Shown piece by piece: positions 24,559-34,579 of a stretch of 64,000 nt of DNA (the first letter of the stretch is position 1; every line of letters begins with the position of its first letter). The DNA is from Bacteroidales bacterium. GTDB taxonomy: Bacteria; Bacteroidota; Bacteroidia; Bacteroidales; UBA932. The position numbers and the translations under genes were made by a program. The notes beneath the pieces are model-generated. The model did not search any database and was not told the origin of the DNA. It saw nothing but the letters and a program-made list of their open reading frames with translations. The DNA lies in the NCBI GenBank assembly GCA_017554335.1, contig JAFZIO010000073.1, positions 1 to 64,000 of the forward strand, given 5' to 3'.

Positions 24559-27500
24559 ATGATGAAAATCACGATTCCCAGAAGATTTGCGCTGGCTCTT
24601 ATCGCCCTCTTTGCAGGACTGAGTGCCTTCGCACAGACTTCTACGATTACCGGTGTGGTACGAGATTCCCAGGGTGTGCCTGTCATAGGCGCAGCCGTCA
24701 TGGTAAAGGGTACAACCACCGGTGTTATGACAAATGCGGACGGCTCCTATGCCATCAAGGCCAAGAGCGACGCCGTCCTTGTCTGCCAGCTCTTCGGATA
24801 CAAGACCAAAGAGGAGTCCGTAAACGGTCGGTCCAAGATCGACTTTACGCTTGCAGACGATGCGGAAATGCTGGAAGCCACCGTCGTGGTGGGTTACGGT
24901 ACTTTGAAGAAAACCCAGTTGGTAGGTTCCGTAGAGAACCTCTCCGGCGAGGTTATCGAGGACCGTCCTAACGCCAACATCGCCCGTAACCTCCAGGGCC
25001 AGGTCGCCGGTCTTAACATTATCCAGGTCGACGGTAAAGCGTCCCACACCGGTAATGTTTACATCCGAGGCAACAAGACCACCCATTACACCCGTACGAA
25101 CTTCAACAGCAGCGCTTCCGGTGCAACCCGTTCCATAGGTACCGGCGGTTCCGCCCTCATCCTCATCGATGGCGTTGAAGGAGACCTTAACTCCATCAAC
25201 TCCGCCGATATCGAGACGGTAGCCGTGCTCAAGGACGCATCCTCCGCTGCCATTTACGGTTCCAAAGGTGCATTCGGCGTTATCATGGTCACCACCAAGA
25301 ACGCCAACGCCAATGAAAAATTCACCCTTTCCTATAACGGTACATACTCATACAACGACCGTATCGTCAAGTGGGAAGACCACATCGTGACCGACGGTCT
25401 GGAGTACACCGAAGCTTTCTACGAGCTCTTCGCAGGTGATACCCGTACTCCTACGTCCACCGGTAAGATGGCTTCCACCATCAACACCTTCACGATCGGT
25501 GCTGACTATCTTGACCGTCTGCGTGAGCGCAGGATCGCCGGCAATACCAATGTCTACGACATGTATGAAGGCGCCTATGCATACTATGGAAACACCGACT
25601 GGTTCTCCGAGTTCTACAAGAAGGGATATTCTTCCACGACTCACGACATCAGCCTCAGGGGTTCTTCCAAGAAGCTTACGTACTCCCTCACCGGCCGTTA
25701 CTACACCCAGGAGGGCGTATATAAAATAGGTGAAGATACCTACAACCGTTTCAACCTGCGTGCTAAGGCCAAGATGCAGATCAACGACTGGCTGTCCATC
25801 GACAACAACACCTCGATGTTCCGCAGTATCCAGCGTCAGCCTATGTTCACCACCTCCTCCATCCTCGGTTACCAGATCCAGTGCCACGCCGCACCTGTCC
25901 TGGTTCCCTACAATGAGGACGGCACATGGACCCTGGCGGCCAACAAGTCCGGTTTCACCTCCTTCGCAGAGGGCAACACCGGCCAGTATGACTCCAAGCT
26001 TCAGTTCGTGACCACCACCGGCGCCAATATTGACTTTATCAAGGACGTTCTGGTATTCCGCGCCGACTTCACCTACAAGGCCGACCGCCAGATCAAGGAG
26101 CGTTACCGTTCCCCTATGGCTTTCTCTTTGGCTCCCGGCAACTCCACCAATTATGTTACTCAGGAGTCTTCTTACAAGTCCCGCTGGACTTATGACTATG
26201 ACCGTATCTTCGCCAACGCATACTTCACCTGGACTCCCAAGCTCGGTGAGAACCACGACCTCAACGTCGTAGCAGGTTGGAACCTGGAGAATTACGATTA
26301 CGAGCGTTTCTACATCCAGCGCAAGGGTATGCTCTTCCCGGACAAGTATATGTCCTACGAGCTCTTCGACGGTACCGACATCAAGCTCGAGCAGTACGAC
26401 CGCAGCTACGGTACCATCGGTTACTTCGCCCGTGCCAACTACACCCTTCTCAAGCGTTACATCCTCGAGGCCTCCATCCGTGCTGACGGCAGCTCCAAGT
26501 TCCCGAGCAGCCAGCGTTGGGGCGTGTTCCCTTCCGCATCCATAGGCTGGCGCGTGAGCGAGGAGCCCTGGATGAAGTGGAGCCGCAGCTGGCTGGACAA
26601 CTTCAAGATCCGTGCGAACTACGGTTCCCTGGGCAACGGTAACATCAGTGCATACTACTTCCTTGAGACTATGAACATCGAGAAGACCGGTATTCCTATC
26701 AACGGTCTCAAGGCCAACTACACCACCGTGCCCAGCCCTATTCCTGACAGCCTGACCTGGGAAATGGTTACCACCTATGACCTCGGTCTCGATATCGACG
26801 TTCTTAAGAACAGGCTCTCGTTCTCCGGAGATATCTATCGCCGTTACAACTCCGACCTTATCACAGGCGGTCCTCAGCTTCCTGCAGTCTACGGCGCCGG
26901 TTCTCCTTCCGGAAACTACGGTGAGCTTACCACCAACGGCTGGGAGGCAACCCTCTCCTGGAGAGACGCCTTCAAGCTCGGCGGAAAGGACTTCCAGTAC
27001 AGCATCAAGGGAAGTGTATGGGACAGCCGCACCTTCGTATCCAAGTATGAGGCTACTTCCGGTAACATCCTTTCCATGTACAAGGGCAAGGAAATCGGTG
27101 AAATCTGGGGATTCCGTACCGACGGATACTTCCTCAACTACACCGAGGCCAACAACTGGGCTACCGATACCTATCATAAGAACGGTTCCAACTTCCGCGA
27201 GTATGCCGGTGACCTTAAGTTCATCGACGTGAACGGTGACGGTACTATCAACTACGGTAACCAGAGCTTCACTATGGATGAGAACGGAGACGTAACCCTC
27301 GACACCGGCGACCTTGAGGTCATCGGTAACGTGACTCCCCGCTACCAGTTCGGTCTGAACATGGACTTCAAGTGGAACGGCTTCGGCCTGAGCGTCTTCT
27401 TCCAGGGTGTAGGACACCGCGATTGGTATCCTTCCTGCGAAACCGGTTTGTTCTACGGCGGTTACAACCGTCCTTACATGGGCGTCATGAAGACCCAGAT

Positions 27501-27951
27501 CGGAGACAACTATGTAAAGATCAATTACACCAACGAAGACGGTTCCGTCAACCCTTACTGGGAGGTCACCAATGCTGACAAGCATCCTTACTGGACCCGC
27601 CGAGTCGGCTATTGCGCCAACCGTAACGTCGGTCCTCTGACTGTTGAGAACGACTACTACATGCAGAACGCTGCATACGTCCGTCTCAAGAACCTCACTC
27701 TGGACTATACTCTCCCCAAGAACGTTGTGAGCAAAGTGGGTATGAGCAACATCAAGTTCTACGTAACTCTCGAGAACCTGCTCACCTGGTCTCCCATGTT
27801 CAAGTACACCCAGGCTTTCGATCCTGAAGGAATCGACCTCGGAGACTCCGACTTCGACAGCGCCAGCAACTACGGTCTGAGCGGTATCGGTCAGGGCTAC
27901 AGCTATCCTATGCTCAAGTCCTACACCTTCGGCGTAAACCTCACATTCTAA
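24559..27951 (+). CDS. SusC/RagA-family TonB-dependent outer-membrane transporter
   Basis: An 1130-residue TonB-linked outer-membrane protein. Signal peptide ends in GLSAFAQ. A carboxypeptidase-regulatory-like domain (residues about 28-105: TITGVVRDSQGVPVIGAAVM) is followed by the TonB-box/plug region (ATVVVGYGTLKKTQLVGSV; IARNLQGQVAGLNI; SALILIDGVEGDLNSIN; IETVAVLKDASSAAIYGSKG) and a beta-barrel ending in the aromatic LKSYTFGVNLTF. It imports a ligand too large for porins using TonB energy, with the SusD partner as lid. No glycan-degrading enzyme is encoded beside it. The downstream phosphoesterases and upstream FN3 proteins are the only neighbours. Confidence 0.95.
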   Translation: MMKITIPRRFALALIALFAGLSAFAQTSTITGVVRDSQGVPVIGAAVMVKGTTTGVMTNADGSYAIKAKSDAVLVCQLFGYKTKEESVNGRSKIDFTLADDAEMLEATVVVGYGTLKKTQLVGSVENLSGEVIEDRPNANIARNLQGQVAGLNIIQVDGKASHTGNVYIRGNKTTHYTRTNFNSSASGATRSIGTGGSALILIDGVEGDLNSINSADIETVAVLKDASSAAIYGSKGAFGVIMVTTKNANANEKFTLSYNGTYSYNDRIVKWEDHIVTDGLEYTEAFYELFAGDTRTPTSTGKMASTINTFTIGADYLDRLRERRIAGNTNVYDMYEGAYAYYGNTDWFSEFYKKGYSSTTHDISLRGSSKKLTYSLTGRYYTQEGVYKIGEDTYNRFNLRAKAKMQINDWLSIDNNTSMFRSIQRQPMFTTSSILGYQIQCHAAPVLVPYNEDGTWTLAANKSGFTSFAEGNTGQYDSKLQFVTTTGANIDFIKDVLVFRADFTYKADRQIKERYRSPMAFSLAPGNSTNYVTQESSYKSRWTYDYDRIFANAYFTWTPKLGENHDLNVVAGWNLENYDYERFYIQRKGMLFPDKYMSYELFDGTDIKLEQYDRSYGTIGYFARANYTLLKRYILEASIRADGSSKFPSSQRWGVFPSASIGWRVSEEPWMKWSRSWLDNFKIRANYGSLGNGNISAYYFLETMNIEKTGIPINGLKANYTTVPSPIPDSLTWEMVTTYDLGLDIDVLKNRLSFSGDIYRRYNSDLITGGPQLPAVYGAGSPSGNYGELTTNGWEATLSWRDAFKLGGKDFQYSIKGSVWDSRTFVSKYEATSGNILSMYKGKEIGEIWGFRTDGYFLNYTEANNWATDTYHKNGSNFREYAGDLKFIDVNGDGTINYGNQSFTMDENGDVTLDTGDLEVIGNVTPRYQFGLNMDFKWNGFGLSVFFQGVGHRDWYPSCETGLFYGGYNRPYMGVMKTQIGDNYVKINYTNEDGSVNPYWEVTNADKHPYWTRRVGYCANRNVGPLTVENDYYMQNAAYVRLKNLTLDYTLPKNVVSKVGMSNIKFYVTLENLLTWSPMFKYTQAFDPEGIDLGDSDFDSASNYGLSGIGQGYSYPMLKSYTFGVNLTF

Positions 27952-27960
27952 AGAAAGGAC

Positions 27961-29793
27961 ATGATTATGAAAAAGATTTTCAATATAGCGATCTGCGCCG
28001 TTGCCCTGTTCGCGATGACCTCTTGCGAGAAGTTCTTTACCAGAACTCCCTGGAACGAGTTCGATGCCGAAACGTACTTCCAGAGCGAGAGCGAGCTCAA
28101 GATGTATACCGACGGCTTCCTCAACGCCTGGATTCCGGATTATACGGAAACCGACGGTGACGACGCATACAATGACCTTATCGCCACAAAGACTTCCACT
28201 GACTTCTTCCGTGCCGACACACAGTGGGACGGTGCCAAGCAGGGTTCATGGACATGGACCTGGCTGCGTCGTATCAACTTTATGATCCAGGGCATGGAGA
28301 AGAACGCAAAGGACAAGGTTGATGAGGCTACCTACAACCATTATCTCGGTCTTGCCCGTTTCTGGAGAGCATATCATTATGTTTCCAGGGTCAAGCTCTT
28401 CTCTGATGTGCCGTGGATTGACACTTACGTTCAGCCCCAGGATACCCTTATCCTCTACGGCCAGCGTGAAGACCGCGAGTATGTGTTCCACAACATAGTG
28501 GAAGACCTCAAGTTCGCCTGCGAGAACGTGGACAACCGCGTCCATGCTTCCGCCGCCAACTCCCGTAACCAGGTAGACAAGTATGTGGTGAATGCAATGG
28601 CTGCCAGAATGCTCCTCTACGAAGGAACTTTCCGCAAGAACCATGCTGTCAACCCTGCCACCAACAAGCCCTGGACCAACGAATACGAAAAGCCCGAGGA
28701 TCTCATCAGGCTCTCCGCACAGTTCTCCAAGTATGTCATCGACTCCGGCGAGTACAAGCTGTACAAGGGTGACTGGTCCAACCTGTTCCTGAGCAAGGAA
28801 CTCATCACCGACGAGGTGCTCTGGGGCCAGGTGTTCATTCTCGAGTCCAACGGACGTCATGCTTACACCCGTTACTTCAACTCTTCAACTCTCGGTCAGC
28901 AGTATTCCGGAACCAAGGAGCTTCTCCACCACTTCCTGAAGGTGGACGGTACTCCTATCGATTCCGACTACAAGACCATCAACCAGGAGTTCGAGGGACG
29001 TGATCCCCGTCTTTCCAAGACCATCCTCGGCCCCGGCCATACCATTACCGACCTTGACGGTGTTTCCCAGGTTCTGCAGCCTATCAACTGCACCTTCTGC
29101 TGGACCGCTTACATGATCATCAAGTGGTGTGTCCCCGACAAGAGCCACTGGCAGAACAGCGTTGATGAGAACTGCATCCCTATCATCCGTTATGCTGAGG
29201 TGCTGCTTAACTATGCAGAGGCAATGAACGAACTCGGCGAGTTCAACGAGGGTATCTGGAACCAGACCGTCGGTGCTCTCCGCGAGCGTGCAGGTGTTAA
29301 GAGCATCTATCCCAAGACCTCCGATCCCTGGCTCAAGGATTACTACACCAGGGGTCTGGAGAACCAGCACATCACCGATGGCGATGAGGCTGTCGCTCTG
29401 GAAATCCGCCGCGAGCGTGTGACCGAGCTCTGCTTCGAAGCTGAATCCCGTCAGCCCGACCTCTATCGTTGGGGTATCTGCGACATCATCCCTCGCCGTG
29501 GCGGCAACGGTAACGGCTGGACCGGCGTGTGGCTGTCTGCAGACGACGTGAAGAACGGTTTCACTTTCAATGGAGTGAAGTACACCTTCAACGAAACCGT
29601 CAAGAAGGGTACCGAGAATGCCTATCCTATTACGGGCACCAACAACAGCTGCTGGTCCCTCGAGAAGGCAGGCGACGGTTACTTCCTGGTTTACAACTAC
29701 AAGCTTAAGTGGGAAGACAGGATGTACTGCCGTCCTATCCCTAGTGCCGACCAGGTTCTCAACCCTGCTCTGGGCCAGAACTACGGCTGGTAG
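27961..29793 (+). CDS. SusD/RagB-family nutrient-binding outer-membrane lipoprotein
   Basis: A 610-residue SusD-like lipoprotein with lipobox AMTSC (Cys22). An alternative start two codons later (27967) fits equally well. The N-terminal RagB/SusD helical region includes FDAETYFQSESELKMYTDGF and LGLARFWRAYHYVSRVKLFS with the typical TPR helices. The C-terminal SusD domain holds PIIRYAEVLLNYAEAMNELG and LEIRRERVTELCFEAESRQ, and the end has the usual NPALGQNYGW-like finish. It forms the surface lid on the SusC barrel. The gap to susC is 9 bp. A strong terminator closes the pair. Confidence 0.95.
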   Translation: MIMKKIFNIAICAVALFAMTSCEKFFTRTPWNEFDAETYFQSESELKMYTDGFLNAWIPDYTETDGDDAYNDLIATKTSTDFFRADTQWDGAKQGSWTWTWLRRINFMIQGMEKNAKDKVDEATYNHYLGLARFWRAYHYVSRVKLFSDVPWIDTYVQPQDTLILYGQREDREYVFHNIVEDLKFACENVDNRVHASAANSRNQVDKYVVNAMAARMLLYEGTFRKNHAVNPATNKPWTNEYEKPEDLIRLSAQFSKYVIDSGEYKLYKGDWSNLFLSKELITDEVLWGQVFILESNGRHAYTRYFNSSTLGQQYSGTKELLHHFLKVDGTPIDSDYKTINQEFEGRDPRLSKTILGPGHTITDLDGVSQVLQPINCTFCWTAYMIIKWCVPDKSHWQNSVDENCIPIIRYAEVLLNYAEAMNELGEFNEGIWNQTVGALRERAGVKSIYPKTSDPWLKDYYTRGLENQHITDGDEAVALEIRRERVTELCFEAESRQPDLYRWGICDIIPRRGGNGNGWTGVWLSADDVKNGFTFNGVKYTFNETVKKGTENAYPITGTNNSCWSLEKAGDGYFLVYNYKLKWEDRMYCRPIPSADQVLNPALGQNYGW

Positions 29794-29816
29794 TAATATC
29801 CCCTAAAAGTGTTATG

Positions 29817-29850
29817 AAAGACCGGTCTCAGGGCCGGTCTTTCTTTTTTT
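29817..29850 (+). terminator. Terminator after susD homologue
   Basis: Stem AAAGACCGG / CCGGTCTTT with a short loop (TCTCAGGG) and the T-rich tail TTCTTTTTTT. Confidence 0.88.
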
Positions 29851-29863
29851 ACAGAATAAATAT

Positions 29864-29871
29864 TATATTTG
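29864..29871 (+). promoter_or_regulatory. -7 box for the phosphoesterase pair
   Basis: TATATTTG, 27 bases before the start at 29899, directly after the susD terminator. No good -33 match, but position and sequence fit a separate promoter for the two phosphoesterase genes. Confidence 0.5.
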
Positions 29872-29898
29872 TAGGATATAATAAACACCACACAAATT

Positions 29899-31653
29899 AT
29901 GAAAACCGGCAGATTCATCTCGTTGTTTACGCTGTTAGCCCTTCTTGCCTGGTCCTGTGACCCCAAAGTGGATCCGGACGATCCCGGCAGCGGTGATAAT
30001 CCGGAAGAAACACGCGTAGACGTTATCAATGGAACCCAAATTCAGGACGGCATGAATGCTGTCGGCCTTGTATCCGATGCTACAAGCGGAGAAGGCATTG
30101 CCGGAATACCTGTAACGGACGGTTATTCTTATGTTCTGACAGACGAAAACGGTGTTTACCAGATGGCGGCGAACCGTTACACCCGTAACATCTATCTGTC
30201 CGTTCCGTCCAATTACAAGATTCCCCTGGATCCCGGAACGCATCTGCCTCTAATCTACTCCACCAAGAAGTTCGACAAGGCTGTCGTGAACCGCAACGAC
30301 TTCAAGCTGGAGCCTCAGGCCGTGGAAGATAAGTTCACCCTTGTCATGATAGGCGATCCGCAGTGCCAGAATACGAACCAGATTTCAAGGTACAACAACG
30401 AGACTGTGCCCAGCATGCTCTCTACTCTGAACCAGGGTATTGCCGAAGGCCGCTATCCCAATCCTTACGGCGTCACGCTGGGGGACATTACCTTCGACAG
30501 CACCGATCTTTGGGATGGAATGAAGAAGACCATGACCAACCTTAAGCTCAACAATGGCGAATGGTATCCGATCTTCCAGTGCATAGGAAACCATGACCAC
30601 AACTCCCTTGAGCAGAACAGCGATTATGATGCAACCGGCAAGTTCGTCGAGTTTTTCGGCCCTACCGACTATTCCTTCAACAGGGGACAGGCGCACATCA
30701 TAGTCATGGACGACATACAGTGCACCAAGGTTTCCAGCAACTCTTCACCCAACAGGTACACCTGGGGTTACAATGCCGGGCTTACAAAGATCCAGTACAA
30801 GTGGCTGGAAGAGGACATAGCCCAGGTAAAGGATAAGAACCAGAAGATAGGCATACTGTGCATGCATATCCCCATGCGTTCAGGTGCCAATTCCGGCGGC
30901 GCGTCATTCAATACTTCAGCTTACTACAAGGAGGTCCTTACCCTGCTCAAGGGTTTCAAGGAGGCCCACATCATGATAGGCCACACCCATTATACCCAGA
31001 ATTACGTTCATACAGGCTATACCTGTGCAGGAGGCGTCCCTATCTATGAACATGTCCACGGAGCGGCCTGCGGCGGCTGGTGGAGCTGCGATTCCAACGT
31101 TACCGGCGCCCCCAACGGCTACACGGTTTATGAGATTGAGGGCAATACCGTAATGAACTGGGTTCTTAAAGGAACCAAAACCGCAGCCGATTACCAGATG
31201 CGCGTTTACGACGGAAACCAGTTGTACACCGGTACCAAGGGCTATGAGTACATGTGGAGCCGTTCGTCCAACGTCGGCGGCTCATCCAACATCACCGCTA
31301 CCGGCAACGCCAACCTGAAGAACGCATTCGTGGCTGAAGTGTTCGACGACGACGACCGCTACTGGAAGTTGGAGATGTGGCAGAACGGCGTCAAGATTGG
31401 AGACTTCAAGCGTCTCACCAACGGCAGTTGCTGCAATGTCTGCTTAGCTTCGTACTTCTTTAATGAATTGGGAAAGAACACCGATTCCTGGACAAACAAA
31501 ACTGCTAGCCATTATTGGTATTTTGTGCCTGAATCAAAGAATCCTTCATCTGAAAAGAACTGGGAGGTCCGTGCATACCAGACAATACCGACGAGCAATC
31601 GTACCAACACATATTTCTGCACTTCTATGACCACCGATTACGGTGAATTCTGA
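29899..31653 (+). CDS. Calcineurin-like phosphoesterase lipoprotein (MetallophosN-Metallophos-MetallophosC), copy A
   Basis: A 584-residue lipoprotein with LLAWSC (Cys20). Residues about 40-125 are a small carboxypeptidase-regulatory-like N domain (GEGIAGIPVTDGYSYVLTDENG). The metallophosphoesterase core follows: MIGDPQCQN (Asp at about 152; the usual second-position His is Gln), LGDITFDS, IGNHDHN (about 231), a lone His in CMHIPM, and MIGHTHYTQ (about 361). The last about 170 residues match the MetallophosC beta domain. It should hydrolyse phosphomono- or diesters outside the inner membrane. Its stop overlaps the start of the paralogous next gene by one base (TGATG), so the two are translationally coupled. 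Confidence 0.85.
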   Translation: MKTGRFISLFTLLALLAWSCDPKVDPDDPGSGDNPEETRVDVINGTQIQDGMNAVGLVSDATSGEGIAGIPVTDGYSYVLTDENGVYQMAANRYTRNIYLSVPSNYKIPLDPGTHLPLIYSTKKFDKAVVNRNDFKLEPQAVEDKFTLVMIGDPQCQNTNQISRYNNETVPSMLSTLNQGIAEGRYPNPYGVTLGDITFDSTDLWDGMKKTMTNLKLNNGEWYPIFQCIGNHDHNSLEQNSDYDATGKFVEFFGPTDYSFNRGQAHIIVMDDIQCTKVSSNSSPNRYTWGYNAGLTKIQYKWLEEDIAQVKDKNQKIGILCMHIPMRSGANSGGASFNTSAYYKEVLTLLKGFKEAHIMIGHTHYTQNYVHTGYTCAGGVPIYEHVHGAACGGWWSCDSNVTGAPNGYTVYEIEGNTVMNWVLKGTKTAADYQMRVYDGNQLYTGTKGYEYMWSRSSNVGGSSNITATGNANLKNAFVAEVFDDDDRYWKLEMWQNGVKIGDFKRLTNGSCCNVCLASYFFNELGKNTDSWTNKTASHYWYFVPESKNPSSEKNWEVRAYQTIPTSNRTNTYFCTSMTTDYGEF

Positions 31654-33782
31654 TGAAAAATCTCAAGTTACTGCTGTTTGCGGCCATCTGCGCTGCAACT
31701 CTTCTCTCTTGTGAGAAGGAAGATCCGTTCCAGCCTGCTACAATACAGGGCACATGGGTGTTCTCCGAGGCTAATACCGGAACTCAGTGGAAGGAACTGA
31801 ACATAGACAAGATCTACTACTTCGACGGGGCCGGCACTTATACGGTAAAGACCCTCAAGTCCGGTATTTCCAAAGTGACTTTCTACAACGGGAAGGTCTA
31901 CGAAGAAGAGAGCTCTTATGAGCAGACGGACACCAAGTCGTATACCGTAAAATGCGCGGGTGACAAGTACAAATTCGAATCTGTAAGCGGAGAATTCGTG
32001 CTCACCGCATCGGTTGACGGAAAAATGACCTTCGCCTTTTCCAGCAGCGCTTCCGAAGTGAAGGGATACAAACTCTGCCAGGTCAGCCAGTTCGGCAAGT
32101 CGGTCACTCCTGATCCTCCCACCCCGCAGGAACCGGATGAGCCCGAAGGGACTTCCATCAACGGCACCAAGCTGGACGAGAGCAACGACCTGGTCGGTCT
32201 GGTTACTGATTCTTCCACCAAGAAGGGTATCCCCGGCGTGGTCGTGTCCGACGGCTACGACTGCGTAGCCACCGATGCCAACGGCGTGTATCAGTTCAAG
32301 TCCAACAGTCTTACCAGGCTGGTGTATATCTCCACTCCTTCAGAGTACGCAGTGCCCGTCGGATCCGTCCCCAGCAAGCCGGAGTTCTACAAGTCCGTCA
32401 AGCCTGACGGGACGGTCATACGCACCGACTTCACCCTCACGCCTCTGGCAGACGGCAAAGAGACCAACTGGACATTCGTCGGTATAGGCGACCCCCAGTG
32501 CGCAACCAGCAGCAACGCCTCCCGCTATTCGGGAGAAACCATCCCGGACATCAAGAAGACCACTGCCGGTAAGAAGAGCGTGTATGCCATGACTCTGGGC
32601 GACATTGTCTTCGACAGCACCGACATGTGGCCCAGCATGAAGACATCCATGTCCTCCGTATACAACGGCGCATGGTTCATTCCCTTCTTCCAGACCATAG
32701 GCAATCACGACCACGACTCGTTAAAGCCGGATACTTCCGATGACGCTATGGACGATTATGTGGCCACATCCACCTTCGAAGGAGTATTCGGACCGTGCAA
32801 CTACTCCTTCAACAGGGGAGATGTGCATGTGGTGTCCATGGATGACATAATCGTCAGTTCCAAAAAGAGCTCGTCCAAGAGCAACAAGTATACCTGGAGC
32901 TACAGCGGCGGCTTTACCGACAAGCAGCTTGCATGGCTTAAGAAAGATCTGGAGCTGGTGCCCGACAAGGCCAACAAGATGATTTTCGTCTGCTGCCACA
33001 TTCAGTTCAGAACCGCCACCACAAACCACTACCCGGATGTGATGAGGCTCATGACCGAATTCAAGGAGGCCCATTTGATGATAGGTCACACCCACTATAC
33101 CCAGAACTACCTCCATACCAGTTACAAGACCAAGAACGGTATGTCTCTTTATGAGCACATTCACGGCTCAGCCTGCGGTGCGTGGTGGACCACCACCAGC
33201 AGTTCCACTGTTACCGGCGAACCTTCAGGTTACACTGTATACGACATAGAGGGCCCCCACATCAAGGACTGGCACTTCAAAGGAACCAACCGCTCCGCCG
33301 ACGAGCAGTTGCGTGTCTTCGACGGCAATGAGGTCTACTATCAGTCCAAGTATCCTCTCGACTGGTACACCGCCTCTCAGAAGGTGGGTACGTACACCTT
33401 CACCGTGAAAGGCAATGCCAACTACAAGGGCTGTTTTGTGGCCACGGTGTTCAACGACGACAACACTTTCTGGAAAGTGGAGCTGAGGAAGAAGAGCACC
33501 GGAGCCAAGATAGGCGACTTCAAGCGTGTGGCGGACGGCGGCTCCACCAATATCGCGATGAGCGCCTTCTATTACAACGAAAAGAACAAGACAACAGACA
33601 GTTACTGCAGCAAGACCGCCAGCCATTACTGGTACTACAAGCCGGCCTCAGGTATGCCTGCGGACGAAGATGACTGGGAGGTCGTTGCAACGCATACGCT
33701 TCCTGCCGGCGACGTGGTCCACACCTACAAGTGCTCCACTCTCACCAAGCAGTCAGACTTCAGTAAGGCGTTCTATTATTAG
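31653..33782 (+). CDS. Calcineurin-like phosphoesterase lipoprotein with extra N-terminal lipocalin-like domain, copy B
   Basis: A 709-residue lipoprotein (TLLSC, Cys20). It repeats the architecture of the preceding gene, with GIGDPQCAT (about 277), LGDIVFDS, IGNHDHDS (about 350), CCHIQF and MIGHTHYTQ (about 478). Inserted before the N domain is a roughly 120-residue beta domain (TIQGTWVFSEANTGTQWKEL ... YKFESVSGEFVLTASVDGKM) resembling lipocalin-like domains of Bacteroidota. That domain may bind the substrate or the cell surface. Tandem duplication followed by domain gain is the simplest reading. The gene converges on the minus-strand lipoprotein gene with a 4-base overlap at the stop codons. 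Confidence 0.85.
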   Translation: MKNLKLLLFAAICAATLLSCEKEDPFQPATIQGTWVFSEANTGTQWKELNIDKIYYFDGAGTYTVKTLKSGISKVTFYNGKVYEEESSYEQTDTKSYTVKCAGDKYKFESVSGEFVLTASVDGKMTFAFSSSASEVKGYKLCQVSQFGKSVTPDPPTPQEPDEPEGTSINGTKLDESNDLVGLVTDSSTKKGIPGVVVSDGYDCVATDANGVYQFKSNSLTRLVYISTPSEYAVPVGSVPSKPEFYKSVKPDGTVIRTDFTLTPLADGKETNWTFVGIGDPQCATSSNASRYSGETIPDIKKTTAGKKSVYAMTLGDIVFDSTDMWPSMKTSMSSVYNGAWFIPFFQTIGNHDHDSLKPDTSDDAMDDYVATSTFEGVFGPCNYSFNRGDVHVVSMDDIIVSSKKSSSKSNKYTWSYSGGFTDKQLAWLKKDLELVPDKANKMIFVCCHIQFRTATTNHYPDVMRLMTEFKEAHLMIGHTHYTQNYLHTSYKTKNGMSLYEHIHGSACGAWWTTTSSSTVTGEPSGYTVYDIEGPHIKDWHFKGTNRSADEQLRVFDGNEVYYQSKYPLDWYTASQKVGTYTFTVKGNANYKGCFVATVFNDDNTFWKVELRKKSTGAKIGDFKRVADGGSTNIAMSAFYYNEKNKTTDSYCSKTASHYWYYKPASGMPADEDDWEVVATHTLPAGDVVHTYKCSTLTKQSDFSKAFYY

Positions 33783-34564
33783 TAGATTATAGTCCTGCGG
33801 AGCACTGCGACTGCAGCGCCTTCGGGATTCACACGTTCGGCGCGGGAAATCCAATTCCCGCGCTCGTCGTATTCATAGCTGTACCAGCGCATGGGGTTTA
33901 CCTCCAGGTCCGGAATCCATTCCATCTCGCCCTGTGAGTTGAGGACCGCATTGCGGCAGAATACGGGAAGGCCGTTGTCGTCGTACTTGATTTCCACGTC
34001 AATCTCGTCGCCTTTGATGCGGCTGGGCTTGTTTTCTGTCCTGAAGAACTCCACTTCAGCACTGCCGATCAGCTCACCGTCGGGAGTATGGGACTGTTCT
34101 GTATACTTGTTGCCGGAGAATTCCTTGGTGGTGATGTACTGCAGTTCCCCTTCGCCGTAATACTCGGTCCATACTATGTGGCGGCCGTCATTCTGGTGTA
34201 CCCAGCGGTGTACTTCCTGGTTGTTCATGCCGTATACGCGGCATTCGCGGATGAACTTGCCGTCAATTTCGAACTCGTAACGGGATTCGTTTTCGTTTGC
34301 AGCATTCAGCCCTGCAATCTCTTCCAGCTGATGCCTGGAATTGTATGAGTAGGTCTCGATGAAGCGGAAAGAACCGTCGAAGTTACGTGTTACAACGCTG
34401 TCCAGCTGGCCCCTGCCGTTAAGGTAGGCGGTGTAGGGGAGTTCCAGGCTGTCGCTCTGGAGTATTACCTCGCTGGCCTTGCAGTTAAGGGCATATTTCT
34501 CCAGGTCTGTGCGTATGGGCGCGCAGGCACAAAGAGCAAAAACGATAAGAAGTCTGAACTTCAT
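33779..34564 (-). CDS. Hypothetical lipoprotein with YD-like beta strands
   Basis: The 261-residue protein has a very short lipoprotein signal ending LCAC (Cys14). The mature part is made of beta-strand pairs rich in Tyr/Asp/Arg, such as YSYNSRHQLEEI, YEFEIDGKF and YSYEYDERGNWISRAE. These resemble single YD/RHS-type repeats and DUF-type antiparallel sheets in other Bacteroidota lipoproteins. No catalytic motif is seen and I do not recognise a named family. It is 15 bp upstream of truB's stop in the same orientation, but a functional link is not evident. Confidence 0.6.
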   Translation of the reverse strand: MKFRLLIVFALCACAPIRTDLEKYALNCKASEVILQSDSLELPYTAYLNGRGQLDSVVTRNFDGSFRFIETYSYNSRHQLEEIAGLNAANENESRYEFEIDGKFIRECRVYGMNNQEVHRWVHQNDGRHIVWTEYYGEGELQYITTKEFSGNKYTEQSHTPDGELIGSAEVEFFRTENKPSRIKGDEIDVEIKYDDNGLPVFCRNAVLNSQGEMEWIPDLEVNPMRWYSYEYDERGNWISRAERVNPEGAAVAVLRRTIIY

Positions 34565-34579
34565 ATACTCATTTATTCG

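Noticed and set aside
25348-27585. A 745-codon open frame opposite susC
   Set aside because: Antisense shadow of a conserved TonB-dependent transporter; low-complexity Val/Gly/Asp composition and no recognisable domain.
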